Below are positions 1 through 6,477 of a DNA stretch of 10,326 nt, piece by piece. The stretch spans positions 1 to 10,326 of the forward strand of contig CAYPAX010000133.1 of the NCBI GenBank assembly GCA_964408735.1, written 5' to 3'. The position numbers were made by a program, and so were the translations under genes. This stretch comes from UBA7887 sp964408735 (lineage in GTDB: Bacteria > Pseudomonadota > Alphaproteobacteria > UBA7887). Numbering within the stretch: the first letter of the stretch is position 1; every line of letters starts with the position of its first letter. Below the pieces are notes generated by a model. It worked only from the letters and a program-made list of their open reading frames with translations. It made no database searches and had not been told where the DNA came from.

Positions 1-51
1 ATTCATCGTCTGGGAGTGAGAATCAGCAAAGCCACTTAATCAACGGGCTGC
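1..51. other. Probable foreign edge sequence (insertion-sequence tip?) replacing the start of ridA
   Basis: This stretch does not continue the RidA reading frame on its right: a TAA lies in that frame at 37-39, and RidA-like residues only begin near 46-52. Read on the minus strand, 35 down to 18 is GTGGCTTTGCTGATTCTC. That resembles 10308-10326 at the other edge, GTCGCTGTGTCTGATTCTC: 9 of 9 inner bases match, and 7 of 9 outer bases match after one inserted base. The GGCTTTG start also recalls terminal repeats of some IS5-family (IS903-like) elements, from memory. No transposase gene is visible. A natural insertion or an assembly break at a repeat would both fit. Confidence 0.4.
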
Positions 52-348
52 TATAGCGCCGGGCAGCTCGGCGTGCGTCCCGACGGCGTGCTGCCGGAAA
101 GTTTTGAAGAGCAGATCGACTGGTGCTGGCGCAATATCGCCGCGGTGCTGGCGGCCGACGACATGGGCATCGAGGATCTGGTCAAGGTCACCACCTTCCT
201 CATCGACCCGCAGCATTGGCCGACCATGGTCGAGGTGCGCGGCCGCCACCTCGGCGACATCCACCCGGCCCAAACCCTGCTCTACGTCACGGGCCTGGTG
301 ACGCCGCAACACCTCTGCGAGGTGGAGGTGGTGGCGGCCAAGGCCTGA
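40..348 (+). CDS. RidA (YjgF/YER057c/UK114) family protein, 5'-truncated
   Basis: The frame encodes the C-terminal three quarters of a Rid-family protein: the strand YSAGQLGVRPDG, a helix around EEQIDWCWRNIAAVLAA, a strand KVTTFLID, and a C-terminal PAQTLLYVTGLV...CEVEVVAAKA. Full members have about 110-130 residues and a first beta-strand region (around 25-30 residues) that is absent here. The frame is open only from 40, after the TAA at 37-39. The first usable start is GTG at 73, inside the conserved GVRPDG segment, so it is probably not the natural start. Family members with imine/enamine deaminase activity carry an arginine in the PAR[ST] motif near the C-terminus; here it is PAQT, so classic deaminase activity is doubtful. 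I read it as a gene remnant, or a gene cut by the window edge, next to apparently foreign DNA at 1-51. Confidence 0.75.
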   Translation, partial: STGCYSAGQLGVRPDGVLPESFEEQIDWCWRNIAAVLAADDMGIEDLVKVTTFLIDPQHWPTMVEVRGRHLGDIHPAQTLLYVTGLVTPQHLCEVEVVAAKA

Positions 349-359
349 GGTTACAGAGT

Positions 360-376
360 TCGGTGACAGTCACCGA
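360..376. repeat. Perfect palindrome, copy 1 of REP-like doublet
   Basis: TCGGTGACAGTCACCGA is a perfect inverted repeat with 8-base arms around one central base. It shares the 13-base core GGTGACAGTCACC with the copy at 415-433. The flanks also match in inverted orientation: AGTT precedes this copy, and AGTT precedes the reverse complement of the other. Such pairs resemble bacterial REP doublets (REPINs). A dyad operator or transcription-ending hairpin is an alternative. Confidence 0.6.
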
Positions 377-414
377 TCTTTAACGGGTATTTGGACCCTT
401 ATTACCGCTTAAAA

Positions 415-433
415 TTGGGTGACAGTCACCCAA
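415..433. repeat. Perfect palindrome, copy 2 of REP-like doublet
   Basis: TTGGGTGACAGTCACCCAA is a perfect inverted repeat with 9-base arms around one central base. It shares the core GGTGACAGTCACC with the copy at 360-376. The base flanking the core differs, but the change is compensated on both arms (CGGT...ACCG against GGGT...ACCC), so pairing is kept. This is what would be expected if the hairpin structure matters. Confidence 0.6.
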
Positions 434-476
434 CTTATAGGAGTGTTCCCGGCCATATTTACATTCTAAAGGCCGC

Positions 477-935
477 TTAGAGCACCTCCCAGACGGCGTA
501 GCGGGGGCCGTCGGGGGTGCGGTCGCCGAGGCCGACGGCGCAGATGGTGTTGAGCCAGGCATAGCGCTCGGCGGCGGTCTCGAAATAGGGCGTGGTACGA
601 AAATAATATTCCGAGGGATCGACCGTCTCGCCCGCATTGAGCCGGGCGATGACCGCGTCCGGACCGTGGCGGATGCCGCGATAGGTCATGTAGATCAAGG
701 CCTTGTCGTCGGTCTCTAACGTAAGGCGCACGTCGAGCTGCAGGCTGCCGTCAGCCCGCCCCATGAGCCAGTCGCCGCCGCCCGGCAGAATCCGCCCCTT
801 GAGGCGCTCGCCCTCGAAGCTGCCGCCGGTCAGATAGACAATGCGGCGCTCGCCGAACGGGGTAGCGCCGAGCGATTGCGGCGCTTCAATGCCGATCTGG
901 ATGTCGAAGAGGTGGCGCGATGCGATCCCGGTCAT
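477..935 (-). CDS. DUF3237 domain-containing protein
   Basis: A 152-residue protein covering the whole DUF3237 (PF11578) family length. Typical features are the N-terminal strand FDIQIGIEAPQSLG, the GERRIVYLTGGSFEGERLKGRILPGGGDW core, LDVRLTLETDDKALIYMTYRG, and the C-terminal YYFRTTPYFETAAERYAWLN. The family is cytosolic, and its biochemical role is not established as far as I know. There is no signal peptide. The start is well supported: GGAGTCACC directly precedes the ATG at 933-935. That GGAG follows immediately on the TGA of the sulfotransferase gene upstream, with nine bases between the two genes, so they are very probably co-transcribed and translationally coupled. Confidence 0.85.
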   Translation of the reverse strand: MTGIASRHLFDIQIGIEAPQSLGATPFGERRIVYLTGGSFEGERLKGRILPGGGDWLMGRADGSLQLDVRLTLETDDKALIYMTYRGIRHGPDAVIARLNAGETVDPSEYYFRTTPYFETAAERYAWLNTICAVGLGDRTPDGPRYAVWEVL

Positions 936-944
936 GGTGACTCC

Positions 945-1559
945 TCAGGGCGTGTTGGTCATGTTGGCGGTCATCTGCTGGAATTGGGCGGTGGAGTTGG
1001 TCCGCGGGTAGTCCTGGTCGGGAACGGGCACACCGAGAAACTCGCACAACGGTTCCCAGCCGTCGCCGAGTGAGTAGGTGAGCAGGCGCTCGGGGCCGAA
1101 GGCGGCCTGCACCTCGGCGGTGTTGCGCTCATAGGCCGCGATAACGGCATCGCGGTCCTCGATATTGCCGTCAAAGACCTGGTTCGCGATTAGCGCCAAG
1201 CCAAGCGACTCGGGATCCGTGCTGCGCTTGAGCATGGCGAGAATGGTGTTCTCCATGCTGCGGTACCAGCTCTCGGAATCGCGCAGGGTGAGCAGGATCT
1301 TCGCCTCGGGCGAATGGGCGCTGATCTGGCGCCAATAGAAGGCGCTCGGCCAGTCGACACAAGCGTTGAAACCGGCTAGGGCATCATCCCAATCCGGCGT
1401 GCCGCCGGCCGCGATGGCGCGCCAGATGCGCGTCTGCTCGTCGCTCGGCAGCACCTCCTTCATGTGGTGGCAGGGGCCGAAGCCGAGAAGCTCGAGCGCG
1501 GACTTCATGGAGTCGGTGCCGGTGCGTCCGAAGCCGGCGCCGATGACGGCAAGGGCCAT
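945..1559 (-). CDS. Sulfotransferase family protein (PF17784-type)
   Basis: A 204-residue protein starting MALAVIGAGFGRTGTDSM. The GAGFGRTGT loop (residues 7-15) is the 5'-phosphosulfate binding loop position of the family, followed by the characteristic LGFGPCHHMKEV (25-36). TLRDSESWYRSM (91-102) supplies the arginine and serine expected to bind the 3'-phosphate of PAPS. Family members transfer sulfate from PAPS to an acceptor; the acceptor here cannot be predicted, and many bacterial members are uncharacterised. The ATG at 1557-1559 was chosen because the family begins almost directly at the glycine-rich loop and AGAGGA lies about 8 bases upstream. The open frame extends to 1871, but those extra residues are arginine/proline-rich and overlap the divergent gene, so they are not part of the protein. 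It is the first gene of a pair with DUF3237. Confidence 0.88.
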   Translation of the reverse strand: MALAVIGAGFGRTGTDSMKSALELLGFGPCHHMKEVLPSDEQTRIWRAIAAGGTPDWDDALAGFNACVDWPSAFYWRQISAHSPEAKILLTLRDSESWYRSMENTILAMLKRSTDPESLGLALIANQVFDGNIEDRDAVIAAYERNTAEVQAAFGPERLLTYSLGDGWEPLCEFLGVPVPDQDYPRTNSTAQFQQMTANMTNTP

Positions 1560-1663
1560 AATCTGTCCTCTACTCGCGGTTCGCGGTTCAAAGGCCAGTC
1601 TGATCGAGCCTTGCCAGACCCGTCCAGCTTTTTCACAATCGTCGGCGGGCTTGGGAGATGGGC
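1560..1663. promoter_or_regulatory. Divergent intergenic region, sulfotransferase / Sel1-repeat protein
   Basis: About 104 bases separate two divergent starts, so promoters for both should lie here. No convincing -35/-10 pair was found on either strand. One visible oddity is an exact 7-bp tandem duplication, TCGCGGT twice, at 1574-1587. GGGAG at 1653-1657 is the ribosome binding site for the rightward gene. Confidence 0.4.
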
Positions 1664-3388
1664 ATGTTTTCGACCAACGAACGGGATCGAGGCAGGCTAC
1701 GCATGGGACTCTCGACCGCGCGCAGCAATATCCAGGGCGGCTATTACGCGGCGGCGCTCGCCGGCCTCGATACCTTTGTCGAAGAGGGCGCTGCCGAAGC
1801 GGAAAGCCTGCTCGGCCTGCTCTACGCCAAGGGCAAGGGTGTCGCGCAGGATTTCGAGAAAAGCCTGTCACTGTTCAATAGTGCGGCCGGGAAGGGCGAT
1901 GCCGACGGCCAGTACTATCTGGGCTATTCCTATCTGGAAGGCTCAGGTATCGCGGTCGACCGTGTTGCGGCGCTGGCCTGGTTCATTCAGGCGGCGGCAC
2001 GGGGCCACGAGACGGCGATCGAGGAGCGCGACAAAGGCTTTGCCGCGCTCGAGACGGACGGCATGGCAGACGCTGTGGCGCGCGCCGCCACGCTCGGCGT
2101 GCCGCTGCCCTCGGGCTGGCTGCACGATGCCGCGACGGACAATACCGTCTGGGTGCCTTCGCGTTATCGCGCCGGCACCTATACTGTCTCCATCGAAGCA
2201 CGATCCCATGAGGAACATGCCCACGGGCCGGGCCGCGCCACTCTCGCGGCAACGCTGCCCGGCGACGAAGATGTACTGTTGGAGGGTACTTTCTGGCGCG
2301 GCTTTCTCGTCGCTGGTGGCCATTTCGACTACGCCTTCGAAATGCTCGAAGGCGACGACTACCTGATCGATCTTGCCAAACACATGCCGGACGACTTCGG
2401 CGGCGAGACGCTGTGGCTGCGCAAGACCTTCGACGAGGCCGGTCTGGCGCTCTGCCCGGCTGGCTCGCCGGAGCTGCTGGTCGCGGTGTCGAAGCGCTAC
2501 CCCACCCACGACAGGATGGTGGTCGGCGACCTCGCGCGTGAAGCCGTTGCGGTCGTCTCGGAGCTTTGCGGCTTGGACGAGAATGCCCATGCGACGGTCA
2601 AGATCGTACCGCAAGAGCATGGCCGTGCCTTCGAGGACGGCAGGCTGGTCTTTTACCCCCTGCAGGCCAGGCTCTCGGTTGCCGATCTTGGCGAGCCCGC
2701 GGCCGCTTGGCGCATCGACATGCACGATCTCGACGCCGAAGTGGAGGAGAGACGCCAGCGCCTTGAGCAGGAACGGCGCGAAGAGGCCGAGCGCCAGGCA
2801 CAAAAGGAACGCAACGAGCGCGATGCCGCCGCCCGCGGCGCGCCGGAAATCCGCGGCATGCGCCTCGGCATGACGCTTGCCGAGCTACACGCCTTGTTCG
2901 ATGGCGAGATCGAGACCTGGGAGCCGCCCTGGGACCCGGCCCGCACCATGCCGGCCTATGCCCAGTTCAAGCAGACCTGCCAGCTCAACGACAAGGCGAA
3001 CATCGTGGCCGAGTTCAGCTCGGCCCAGACGGGTTCCGTGCTCGTTGGCATGGACTACTCGCAGACTCTGCGCGACGGCCCCTCGGTCGCGGAGCTGAAG
3101 AAGAGCGTCGAAGACAAATACGGTACGCCGCACGAGGCCCACGGCGCCGGCATGTATTGGAACTGGGTCATCCCCTCAGTGCGCGAGGGCGAGGTGGGTG
3201 CAAAGATGTCGGCACGCTTCAAGGCCGATCGCCACACCGGTCTCGCCAGCTTCCTCGGTATCGGCTTCTCGGACTGGGACTTCGCCCGCTACGACGAGCA
3301 AATGGCCCACGATGCGCGCCGCGCAGCAGAGCGCGAAGCCGCGACAGCCAAGCAAGAGGCCAACAAGTCCGACCAGGTGAAGTTCTAG
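1664..3388 (+). CDS. Sel1-like repeat protein with coiled coil and unassigned C-terminal domain
   Basis: A 574-residue protein with no signal peptide or membrane segment, so probably cytosolic. Residues about 43-115 form two Sel1-like (TPR-related) repeats: LGLLYAKGKGVAQDFEKSLSLFNSAA and LGYSYLEGSGIAVDRVAALAWFIQAAARG, a fold that usually binds proteins. Residues about 140-350 are a beta-rich stretch I cannot assign. Residues about 355-391 are a highly charged probable coiled coil (EVEERRQRLEQERREE). From 394 a last domain opens with IRGMRLGMTLAEL, a pattern also seen at the start of BamE/SmpA-like units; this resemblance is only suggestive. The tail is a charged alanine-rich helix. ATG 1664 is preferred over ATG 1658 because GGGAG ends directly at 1658 but sits 6 bases before 1664. 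Its stop overlaps that of the convergent cytochrome gene in one CTAG. Function unknown. Confidence 0.8.
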   Translation: MFSTNERDRGRLRMGLSTARSNIQGGYYAAALAGLDTFVEEGAAEAESLLGLLYAKGKGVAQDFEKSLSLFNSAAGKGDADGQYYLGYSYLEGSGIAVDRVAALAWFIQAAARGHETAIEERDKGFAALETDGMADAVARAATLGVPLPSGWLHDAATDNTVWVPSRYRAGTYTVSIEARSHEEHAHGPGRATLAATLPGDEDVLLEGTFWRGFLVAGGHFDYAFEMLEGDDYLIDLAKHMPDDFGGETLWLRKTFDEAGLALCPAGSPELLVAVSKRYPTHDRMVVGDLAREAVAVVSELCGLDENAHATVKIVPQEHGRAFEDGRLVFYPLQARLSVADLGEPAAAWRIDMHDLDAEVEERRQRLEQERREEAERQAQKERNERDAAARGAPEIRGMRLGMTLAELHALFDGEIETWEPPWDPARTMPAYAQFKQTCQLNDKANIVAEFSSAQTGSVLVGMDYSQTLRDGPSVAELKKSVEDKYGTPHEAHGAGMYWNWVIPSVREGEVGAKMSARFKADRHTGLASFLGIGFSDWDFARYDEQMAHDARRAAEREAATAKQEANKSDQVKF

Positions 3389-3651
3389 CGCGGCACGTCC
3401 GGCCCGTAGGTCAGAGCCAGGTAATCGAGCACCGCCGCCAGCTCCTCGTCCTCCAGCGCCGGCATGCCCTGTTCCTCGACCATCCATTCCATGACCTCGT
3501 CCCAGACCCGGCGCGACAGGCGCTGTTGCGCGACGATGGCGATGGAGTGGCAGGCGATGCACAAGGTCTCCACCGTCTCCTGGCCCGGCGCCGGATCGCT
3601 GGCTTGTGCAGGGAGCGCCATGAGCATTAACAGCGCCAAGGCCAGCCTCAT
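3385..3651 (-). CDS. sorB: Small monoheme cytochrome c, SorB-like subunit of sulfite dehydrogenase
   Basis: An 88-residue precursor. Residues 1-18 (MRLALALLMLMALPAQA then S) are a Sec signal peptide with an AQA cleavage site, so the mature protein of about 70 residues is periplasmic. CIACH at 31-35 is the covalent heme c site, and M63 in GMPAL is the likely second axial ligand. The size matches the small (roughly 9 kDa) SorB cytochrome known from the Starkeya novella SorAB enzyme, where it takes electrons from the molybdenum subunit. It overlaps the upstream sorA-like gene by ATGA and shows no ribosome binding site of its own, which points to translational coupling. The longer open frame to 3858 is out-of-frame read-through of sorA and is not real. 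The symbol is by analogy of position and size; sequence identity to known SorB was not measured. Confidence 0.82.
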   Translation of the reverse strand: MRLALALLMLMALPAQASDPAPGQETVETLCIACHSIAIVAQQRLSRRVWDEVMEWMVEEQGMPALEDEELAAVLDYLALTYGPDVPR

Positions 3652-4931
3652 GCGACGCTGACGGCGATGCGGTGGCAGCTGTTGTTGAGATAGCCGCGCG
3701 GGTTCCAGCCGGGAACGACCATCGGCTGCATCAGCCCGGCCTCGTCGGTGGCCCGCGCCCAGACCTCGTAATAGCCGGTCTGCGGGAATCTGACCTCGGT
3801 GTTCCAGGTCTGCCACGAACCCGCATTCGGCGGCGGCGCCAGCGCGGCCCGCTGCCACGAGGCGCCGAAATCTATGCTGACATCGACGGCGCTCACCGCC
3901 CGGTCGCCGGCCCAGGCGTGGCCACGCACGGCGAGGGGCGAGCCCAGCGCCGTCTCCAGCCCCGTTTGCGGTCGCGTGATCAGCGATTTCACGGGCATGG
4001 CCTCGATAATGCGCATGGCCTCGTTGGCAACGTCGGTGCCTGGAGCCACGGGGTTGGCGGGCACGCGGTAGGACTTGCCCGTCATCTTCGGCCCGTCATG
4101 CACCTGGTCGCGCATCTCGATGCGCTTGAGCCATTTCTGCGACACCGAGCCGGGCCAGCCCGGCGCCACGACGCGCAGCGGCCCGCCATGGAGCAGGGGC
4201 AGGGGCTCGCCGTTCATGGCGAAGGCGAGCAGGGTGTTGGGCTGCATGGCCTTGGCGAGCGGCATGCCGCGCGAGATCGGCAGCTTTTCCGGGTCGCCCG
4301 ACAGGTGGGTGTCGGCCGAATAATGCGCCGTATAGACCGCCTCGGGCTTTACGCCCGCCGCTTCCAGCACGTCGGCGAGCCGCACGCCGGTATACATGGC
4401 GTTGCCGATGGCGCCGGTGGTCCATTGGTTGCCGCGGGCGGGCGGATTGAAGCCGGCGCGTCCGTTGCCGCCGCATTCGAGCTGCAGTGCCATTTGCACG
4501 GGCTCGAACTGGCGCGAGAGATTGTTGAGGCTGAAGGTCATGGGGCGGTTCACGGCCCCTTCGATAGAGAAATGCCAGCTCCGCCCGCGCTCTACTTCCG
4601 GCATGACGCCGTTGTTGCGTACGAAATGCAGGTGGTTCGGTGTGACGTCGTCGTCGAGCAGGTGCGGCGGCGTCTCGGCATTGATCGGCCGGTCGTTGAG
4701 CACGGTCAGGCCGTCGGTCGCCAGCAACGTGACCCAGGCGCTCTCGTCGGCAAGCGCCGCCGGTATCAGCCCGCCCGGCATGAAGCGGGCGTAAGGAATG
4801 CCGGCGCCGAGCGCGGCCGCCATGGCACCCAGGCCGGCACCTTTCAGGAAGCCGCGGCGGCCAAAGACCACCGCATCCGCCCGTTCCGGATCTTCATAAA
4901 GCTCGATCAGTCCCCGTTCTCTGCGCGCCAT
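3648..4931 (-). CDS. sorA: Tat-exported molybdenum sulfite dehydrogenase, SorA-like (sulfite oxidase family)
   Basis: A 427-residue sulfite-oxidase-family enzyme that should oxidise sulfite to sulfate in the periplasm. Residues 25-30 (RRGFLK) plus a hydrophobic stretch form a twin-arginine signal, probably cleaved after ALA near 61, as expected for export of a folded molybdopterin enzyme. The molybdenum-ligand cysteine is C153 in LECGGNGR. Further core motifs are HGGPLR (248-253), PGWPGS (258-262 region) and KWL (266-268). Residues about 315-427 are the Mo-co dimerisation domain, ending in WNPRGYLNNSCHRIAV. There is no heme domain, and the electron acceptor is the coupled small cytochrome downstream. 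The start at 4931 (MARRERG) follows GGAGGTGAGC; the ATG at 4943 lies in front of that site and is less likely. SoxC is the main alternative, but no other sox genes are present and the 88-residue cytochrome favours SorAB. The natural substrate could differ from sulfite. Confidence 0.85.
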   Translation of the reverse strand: MARRERGLIELYEDPERADAVVFGRRGFLKGAGLGAMAAALGAGIPYARFMPGGLIPAALADESAWVTLLATDGLTVLNDRPINAETPPHLLDDDVTPNHLHFVRNNGVMPEVERGRSWHFSIEGAVNRPMTFSLNNLSRQFEPVQMALQLECGGNGRAGFNPPARGNQWTTGAIGNAMYTGVRLADVLEAAGVKPEAVYTAHYSADTHLSGDPEKLPISRGMPLAKAMQPNTLLAFAMNGEPLPLLHGGPLRVVAPGWPGSVSQKWLKRIEMRDQVHDGPKMTGKSYRVPANPVAPGTDVANEAMRIIEAMPVKSLITRPQTGLETALGSPLAVRGHAWAGDRAVSAVDVSIDFGASWQRAALAPPPNAGSWQTWNTEVRFPQTGYYEVWARATDEAGLMQPMVVPGWNPRGYLNNSCHRIAVSVA

Positions 4932-4961
4932 GCTCACCTCCATCGGACCCTTTGACTGTTA

Positions 4962-4974
4962 CGCCTGATAGGCG
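4962..4974. promoter_or_regulatory. Small dyad in the sorA / monooxygenase divergent promoter region
   Basis: CGCCTGATAGGCG is an inverted repeat with 5-base arms around GAT. It lies in the middle of the 90-base gap between the divergent sorA-like and monooxygenase genes. TTGACT at 4952-4957 could be a -35 element for the rightward gene, but no good -10 follows. An operator serving both genes is possible; a dyad this short may also be chance. Confidence 0.25.
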
Positions 4975-5021
4975 CAAATGCCAAGGTTGACGCTCCCACC
5001 GCGCCCCGCCAGGATCGCGCC

Positions 5022-6473
5022 ATGACACATCGTTACGCCATCATCGGCGCCGGCATGTCCGGCATCCTGACCGCCATCAAGCTGCGCGAGCAGGGCATCG
5101 AGAACTTTCGCATCTTCGAGAAGGCGGGGCGCGCCGGCGGCACCTGGCGCGACAACACCTATCCGGGCCTGAGCTGCGACGTGCCCTCGCACCTCTACCG
5201 CTACACCTTCGAGCCCAACCCGGACTGGAGCCACTTGTTCTCCTACGGCGGAGAGATCCTCGCCTATTTCGAGGCGACCATGCGTAAGTATGGCATAGAG
5301 CCCTTCGTCAGCTTCGACACGGAGGTGACGGAGCTTGCTTACGAAGATGGCGCCTGGCGCATCGAGACCGCGGACGGTGAAAGCGACCGCGCGGATTTCG
5401 TGTTCCTGGCGACGGGCGTATTGCGCGACCCGGTGTATCCTGACATTGGCGGGCTCGACAGCTTTGCCGGCCCCCGCTTCCACAGCGCCCGCTGGGACCA
5501 CGACGTGGCGCTGGCGGGCAAGCGCGTCGGCATCATCGGCACGGGCTCGACGGGGGTGCAGATCGTGCCGGCGATCATCGACGAGGTGGCCTCGGTCTCA
5601 CTCTTCCAGCGCACCGCGCAGTGGATCATGCCGATGGCCAATCCGGAATACAGCGCCGAGGAGCGCGAGAGCTTCCGCAACCTGCCGGAAAGCATGGACG
5701 CGCTCTACGACCATTTCACCGAGCGCTGGGCCGGCAGCTTCGCCAAGGCGGTGGTCGGCGACAAGGAACAGATGGCGGCGATCGCGGAAGCCTGCGAAGT
5801 CAATCTCGAGGACAACGTCCACGATGCCGCCCTCAAGGCGCAATTGACTCCCGACTACCAGGTGGCCTGCAAACGGCTGATCGTGTCGGATGCCTTCTAC
5901 CCGGCCATCCAGAAGCCCAATGCGCACCTGGTCACCGCTCCCATCGCGCACATAGAGCCGGAAGGCGTTTGCACAGATGACGGCACGCTCCATGAACTCG
6001 ACGTACTGGTGCTGGCCACGGGTTTCGACGGCCATCGTTTCATGCGCCCAATCACTGTCGTGGGCGAGGGCGGCGCGACCATCGACGAGGCCTGGGCCGA
6101 GGCCAACGAGGCCTATCGCTCCGTGGCCGTGCCGGGCTTTCCCAATCTCTTCATGCTGGCGGGCCCGAACAGCCCGATCGGCAATTTCTCGCTGATACAG
6201 ATCGCCGAGATGCAGCTCGCCTACGTCATGCAGCTCATCGGCCAGGTGACAAGCGGCAAGGCCAAGGCCATCGCACCCAAACGCGAAGCCTGCGACCGCT
6301 TCAACGCCGCCATCCGCGAGGCCATGCAGAACACTGTATGGGTTTCCGGCTGCAAGAGCTGGTACCTCGACAAGAACGGCAACCCCGCCATGTGGCCCTG
6401 GACCTTCGACCGCTTCCGCGACGAGATGGCAGCGCCTGATCTCGACGATTTCGAGCTTACTCTCGCCGCATGA
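5022..6473 (+). CDS. FAD/NAD(P)-dependent monooxygenase, Baeyer-Villiger type (type I)
   Basis: A 483-residue flavoprotein. GAGMSG (9-14) is the FAD-binding Rossmann loop, followed by GGTWRDNTYPGLSCDVPSHLY (39-59), typical of this monooxygenase group. FAGPRFHSARW (148-158) exactly fits the type I Baeyer-Villiger fingerprint FxGxxxHxxxW. GTGSTG (173-178) is the NAD(P)H-binding loop, and the family's ATGFD motif lies near 331-335. Such enzymes use NADPH and oxygen to insert an oxygen into ketones, giving esters or lactones; relatives oxidise nitrogen or sulfur. The substrate cannot be read from the sequence. The length is slightly short of the common 500-550 but covers both nucleotide domains. 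ATG at 5022 has AGGA about 7 bases upstream and begins just before the FAD loop. The gene stands alone, divergent from sorA, with a strong stem-loop 5 bases after its stop. Confidence 0.88.
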   Translation: MTHRYAIIGAGMSGILTAIKLREQGIENFRIFEKAGRAGGTWRDNTYPGLSCDVPSHLYRYTFEPNPDWSHLFSYGGEILAYFEATMRKYGIEPFVSFDTEVTELAYEDGAWRIETADGESDRADFVFLATGVLRDPVYPDIGGLDSFAGPRFHSARWDHDVALAGKRVGIIGTGSTGVQIVPAIIDEVASVSLFQRTAQWIMPMANPEYSAEERESFRNLPESMDALYDHFTERWAGSFAKAVVGDKEQMAAIAEACEVNLEDNVHDAALKAQLTPDYQVACKRLIVSDAFYPAIQKPNAHLVTAPIAHIEPEGVCTDDGTLHELDVLVLATGFDGHRFMRPITVVGEGGATIDEAWAEANEAYRSVAVPGFPNLFMLAGPNSPIGNFSLIQIAEMQLAYVMQLIGQVTSGKAKAIAPKREACDRFNAAIREAMQNTVWVSGCKSWYLDKNGNPAMWPWTFDRFRDEMAAPDLDDFELTLAA

Positions 6474-6477
6474 AAGA

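Larger units (their letters stand above)
349..476. other. Intergenic region between convergent ridA fragment and DUF3237 gene
   Basis: This gap is visibly more AT-rich than the flanking genes. It contains two strong palindromes (separate entries) and a weak third pairing, CGGCC at 450-454 with GGCCG at 471-475 around a 16-nt loop, just past the DUF3237 stop. The flanking genes converge, so the palindromes could end transcription from both sides, but no clear T-run follows either one. No small ORF with a ribosome binding site was seen. Confidence 0.5.

Noticed and set aside
361..433. CRISPR array.
   Set aside because: There are only two units, each a short palindrome with different arm ends, and no series of equal spacers or cas genes.
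1560..1871. N-terminal extension of the sulfotransferase frame by about 104 codons.
   Set aside because: It is arginine/proline-rich, overlaps the divergent gene's start, and the family begins at the glycine-rich loop just after the ATG at 1559.
1943..2803. A 286-codon minus-strand frame inside the Sel1-repeat gene.
   Set aside because: Antisense to recognisable Sel1 repeats and a coiled coil; no family features.
3652..3858. N-terminal extension of the small cytochrome frame.
   Set aside because: It lies within the sorA-like coding region in another frame, and the signal peptide begins exactly at the ATG at 3651.
3672..4955. A 427-codon open frame on the plus strand opposite the sorA-like gene.
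   Set aside because: It is antisense to a gene with clear molybdenum-site and Tat motifs; its composition (rich in R, G, H, A) and lack of family motifs are typical of high-GC shadow frames.
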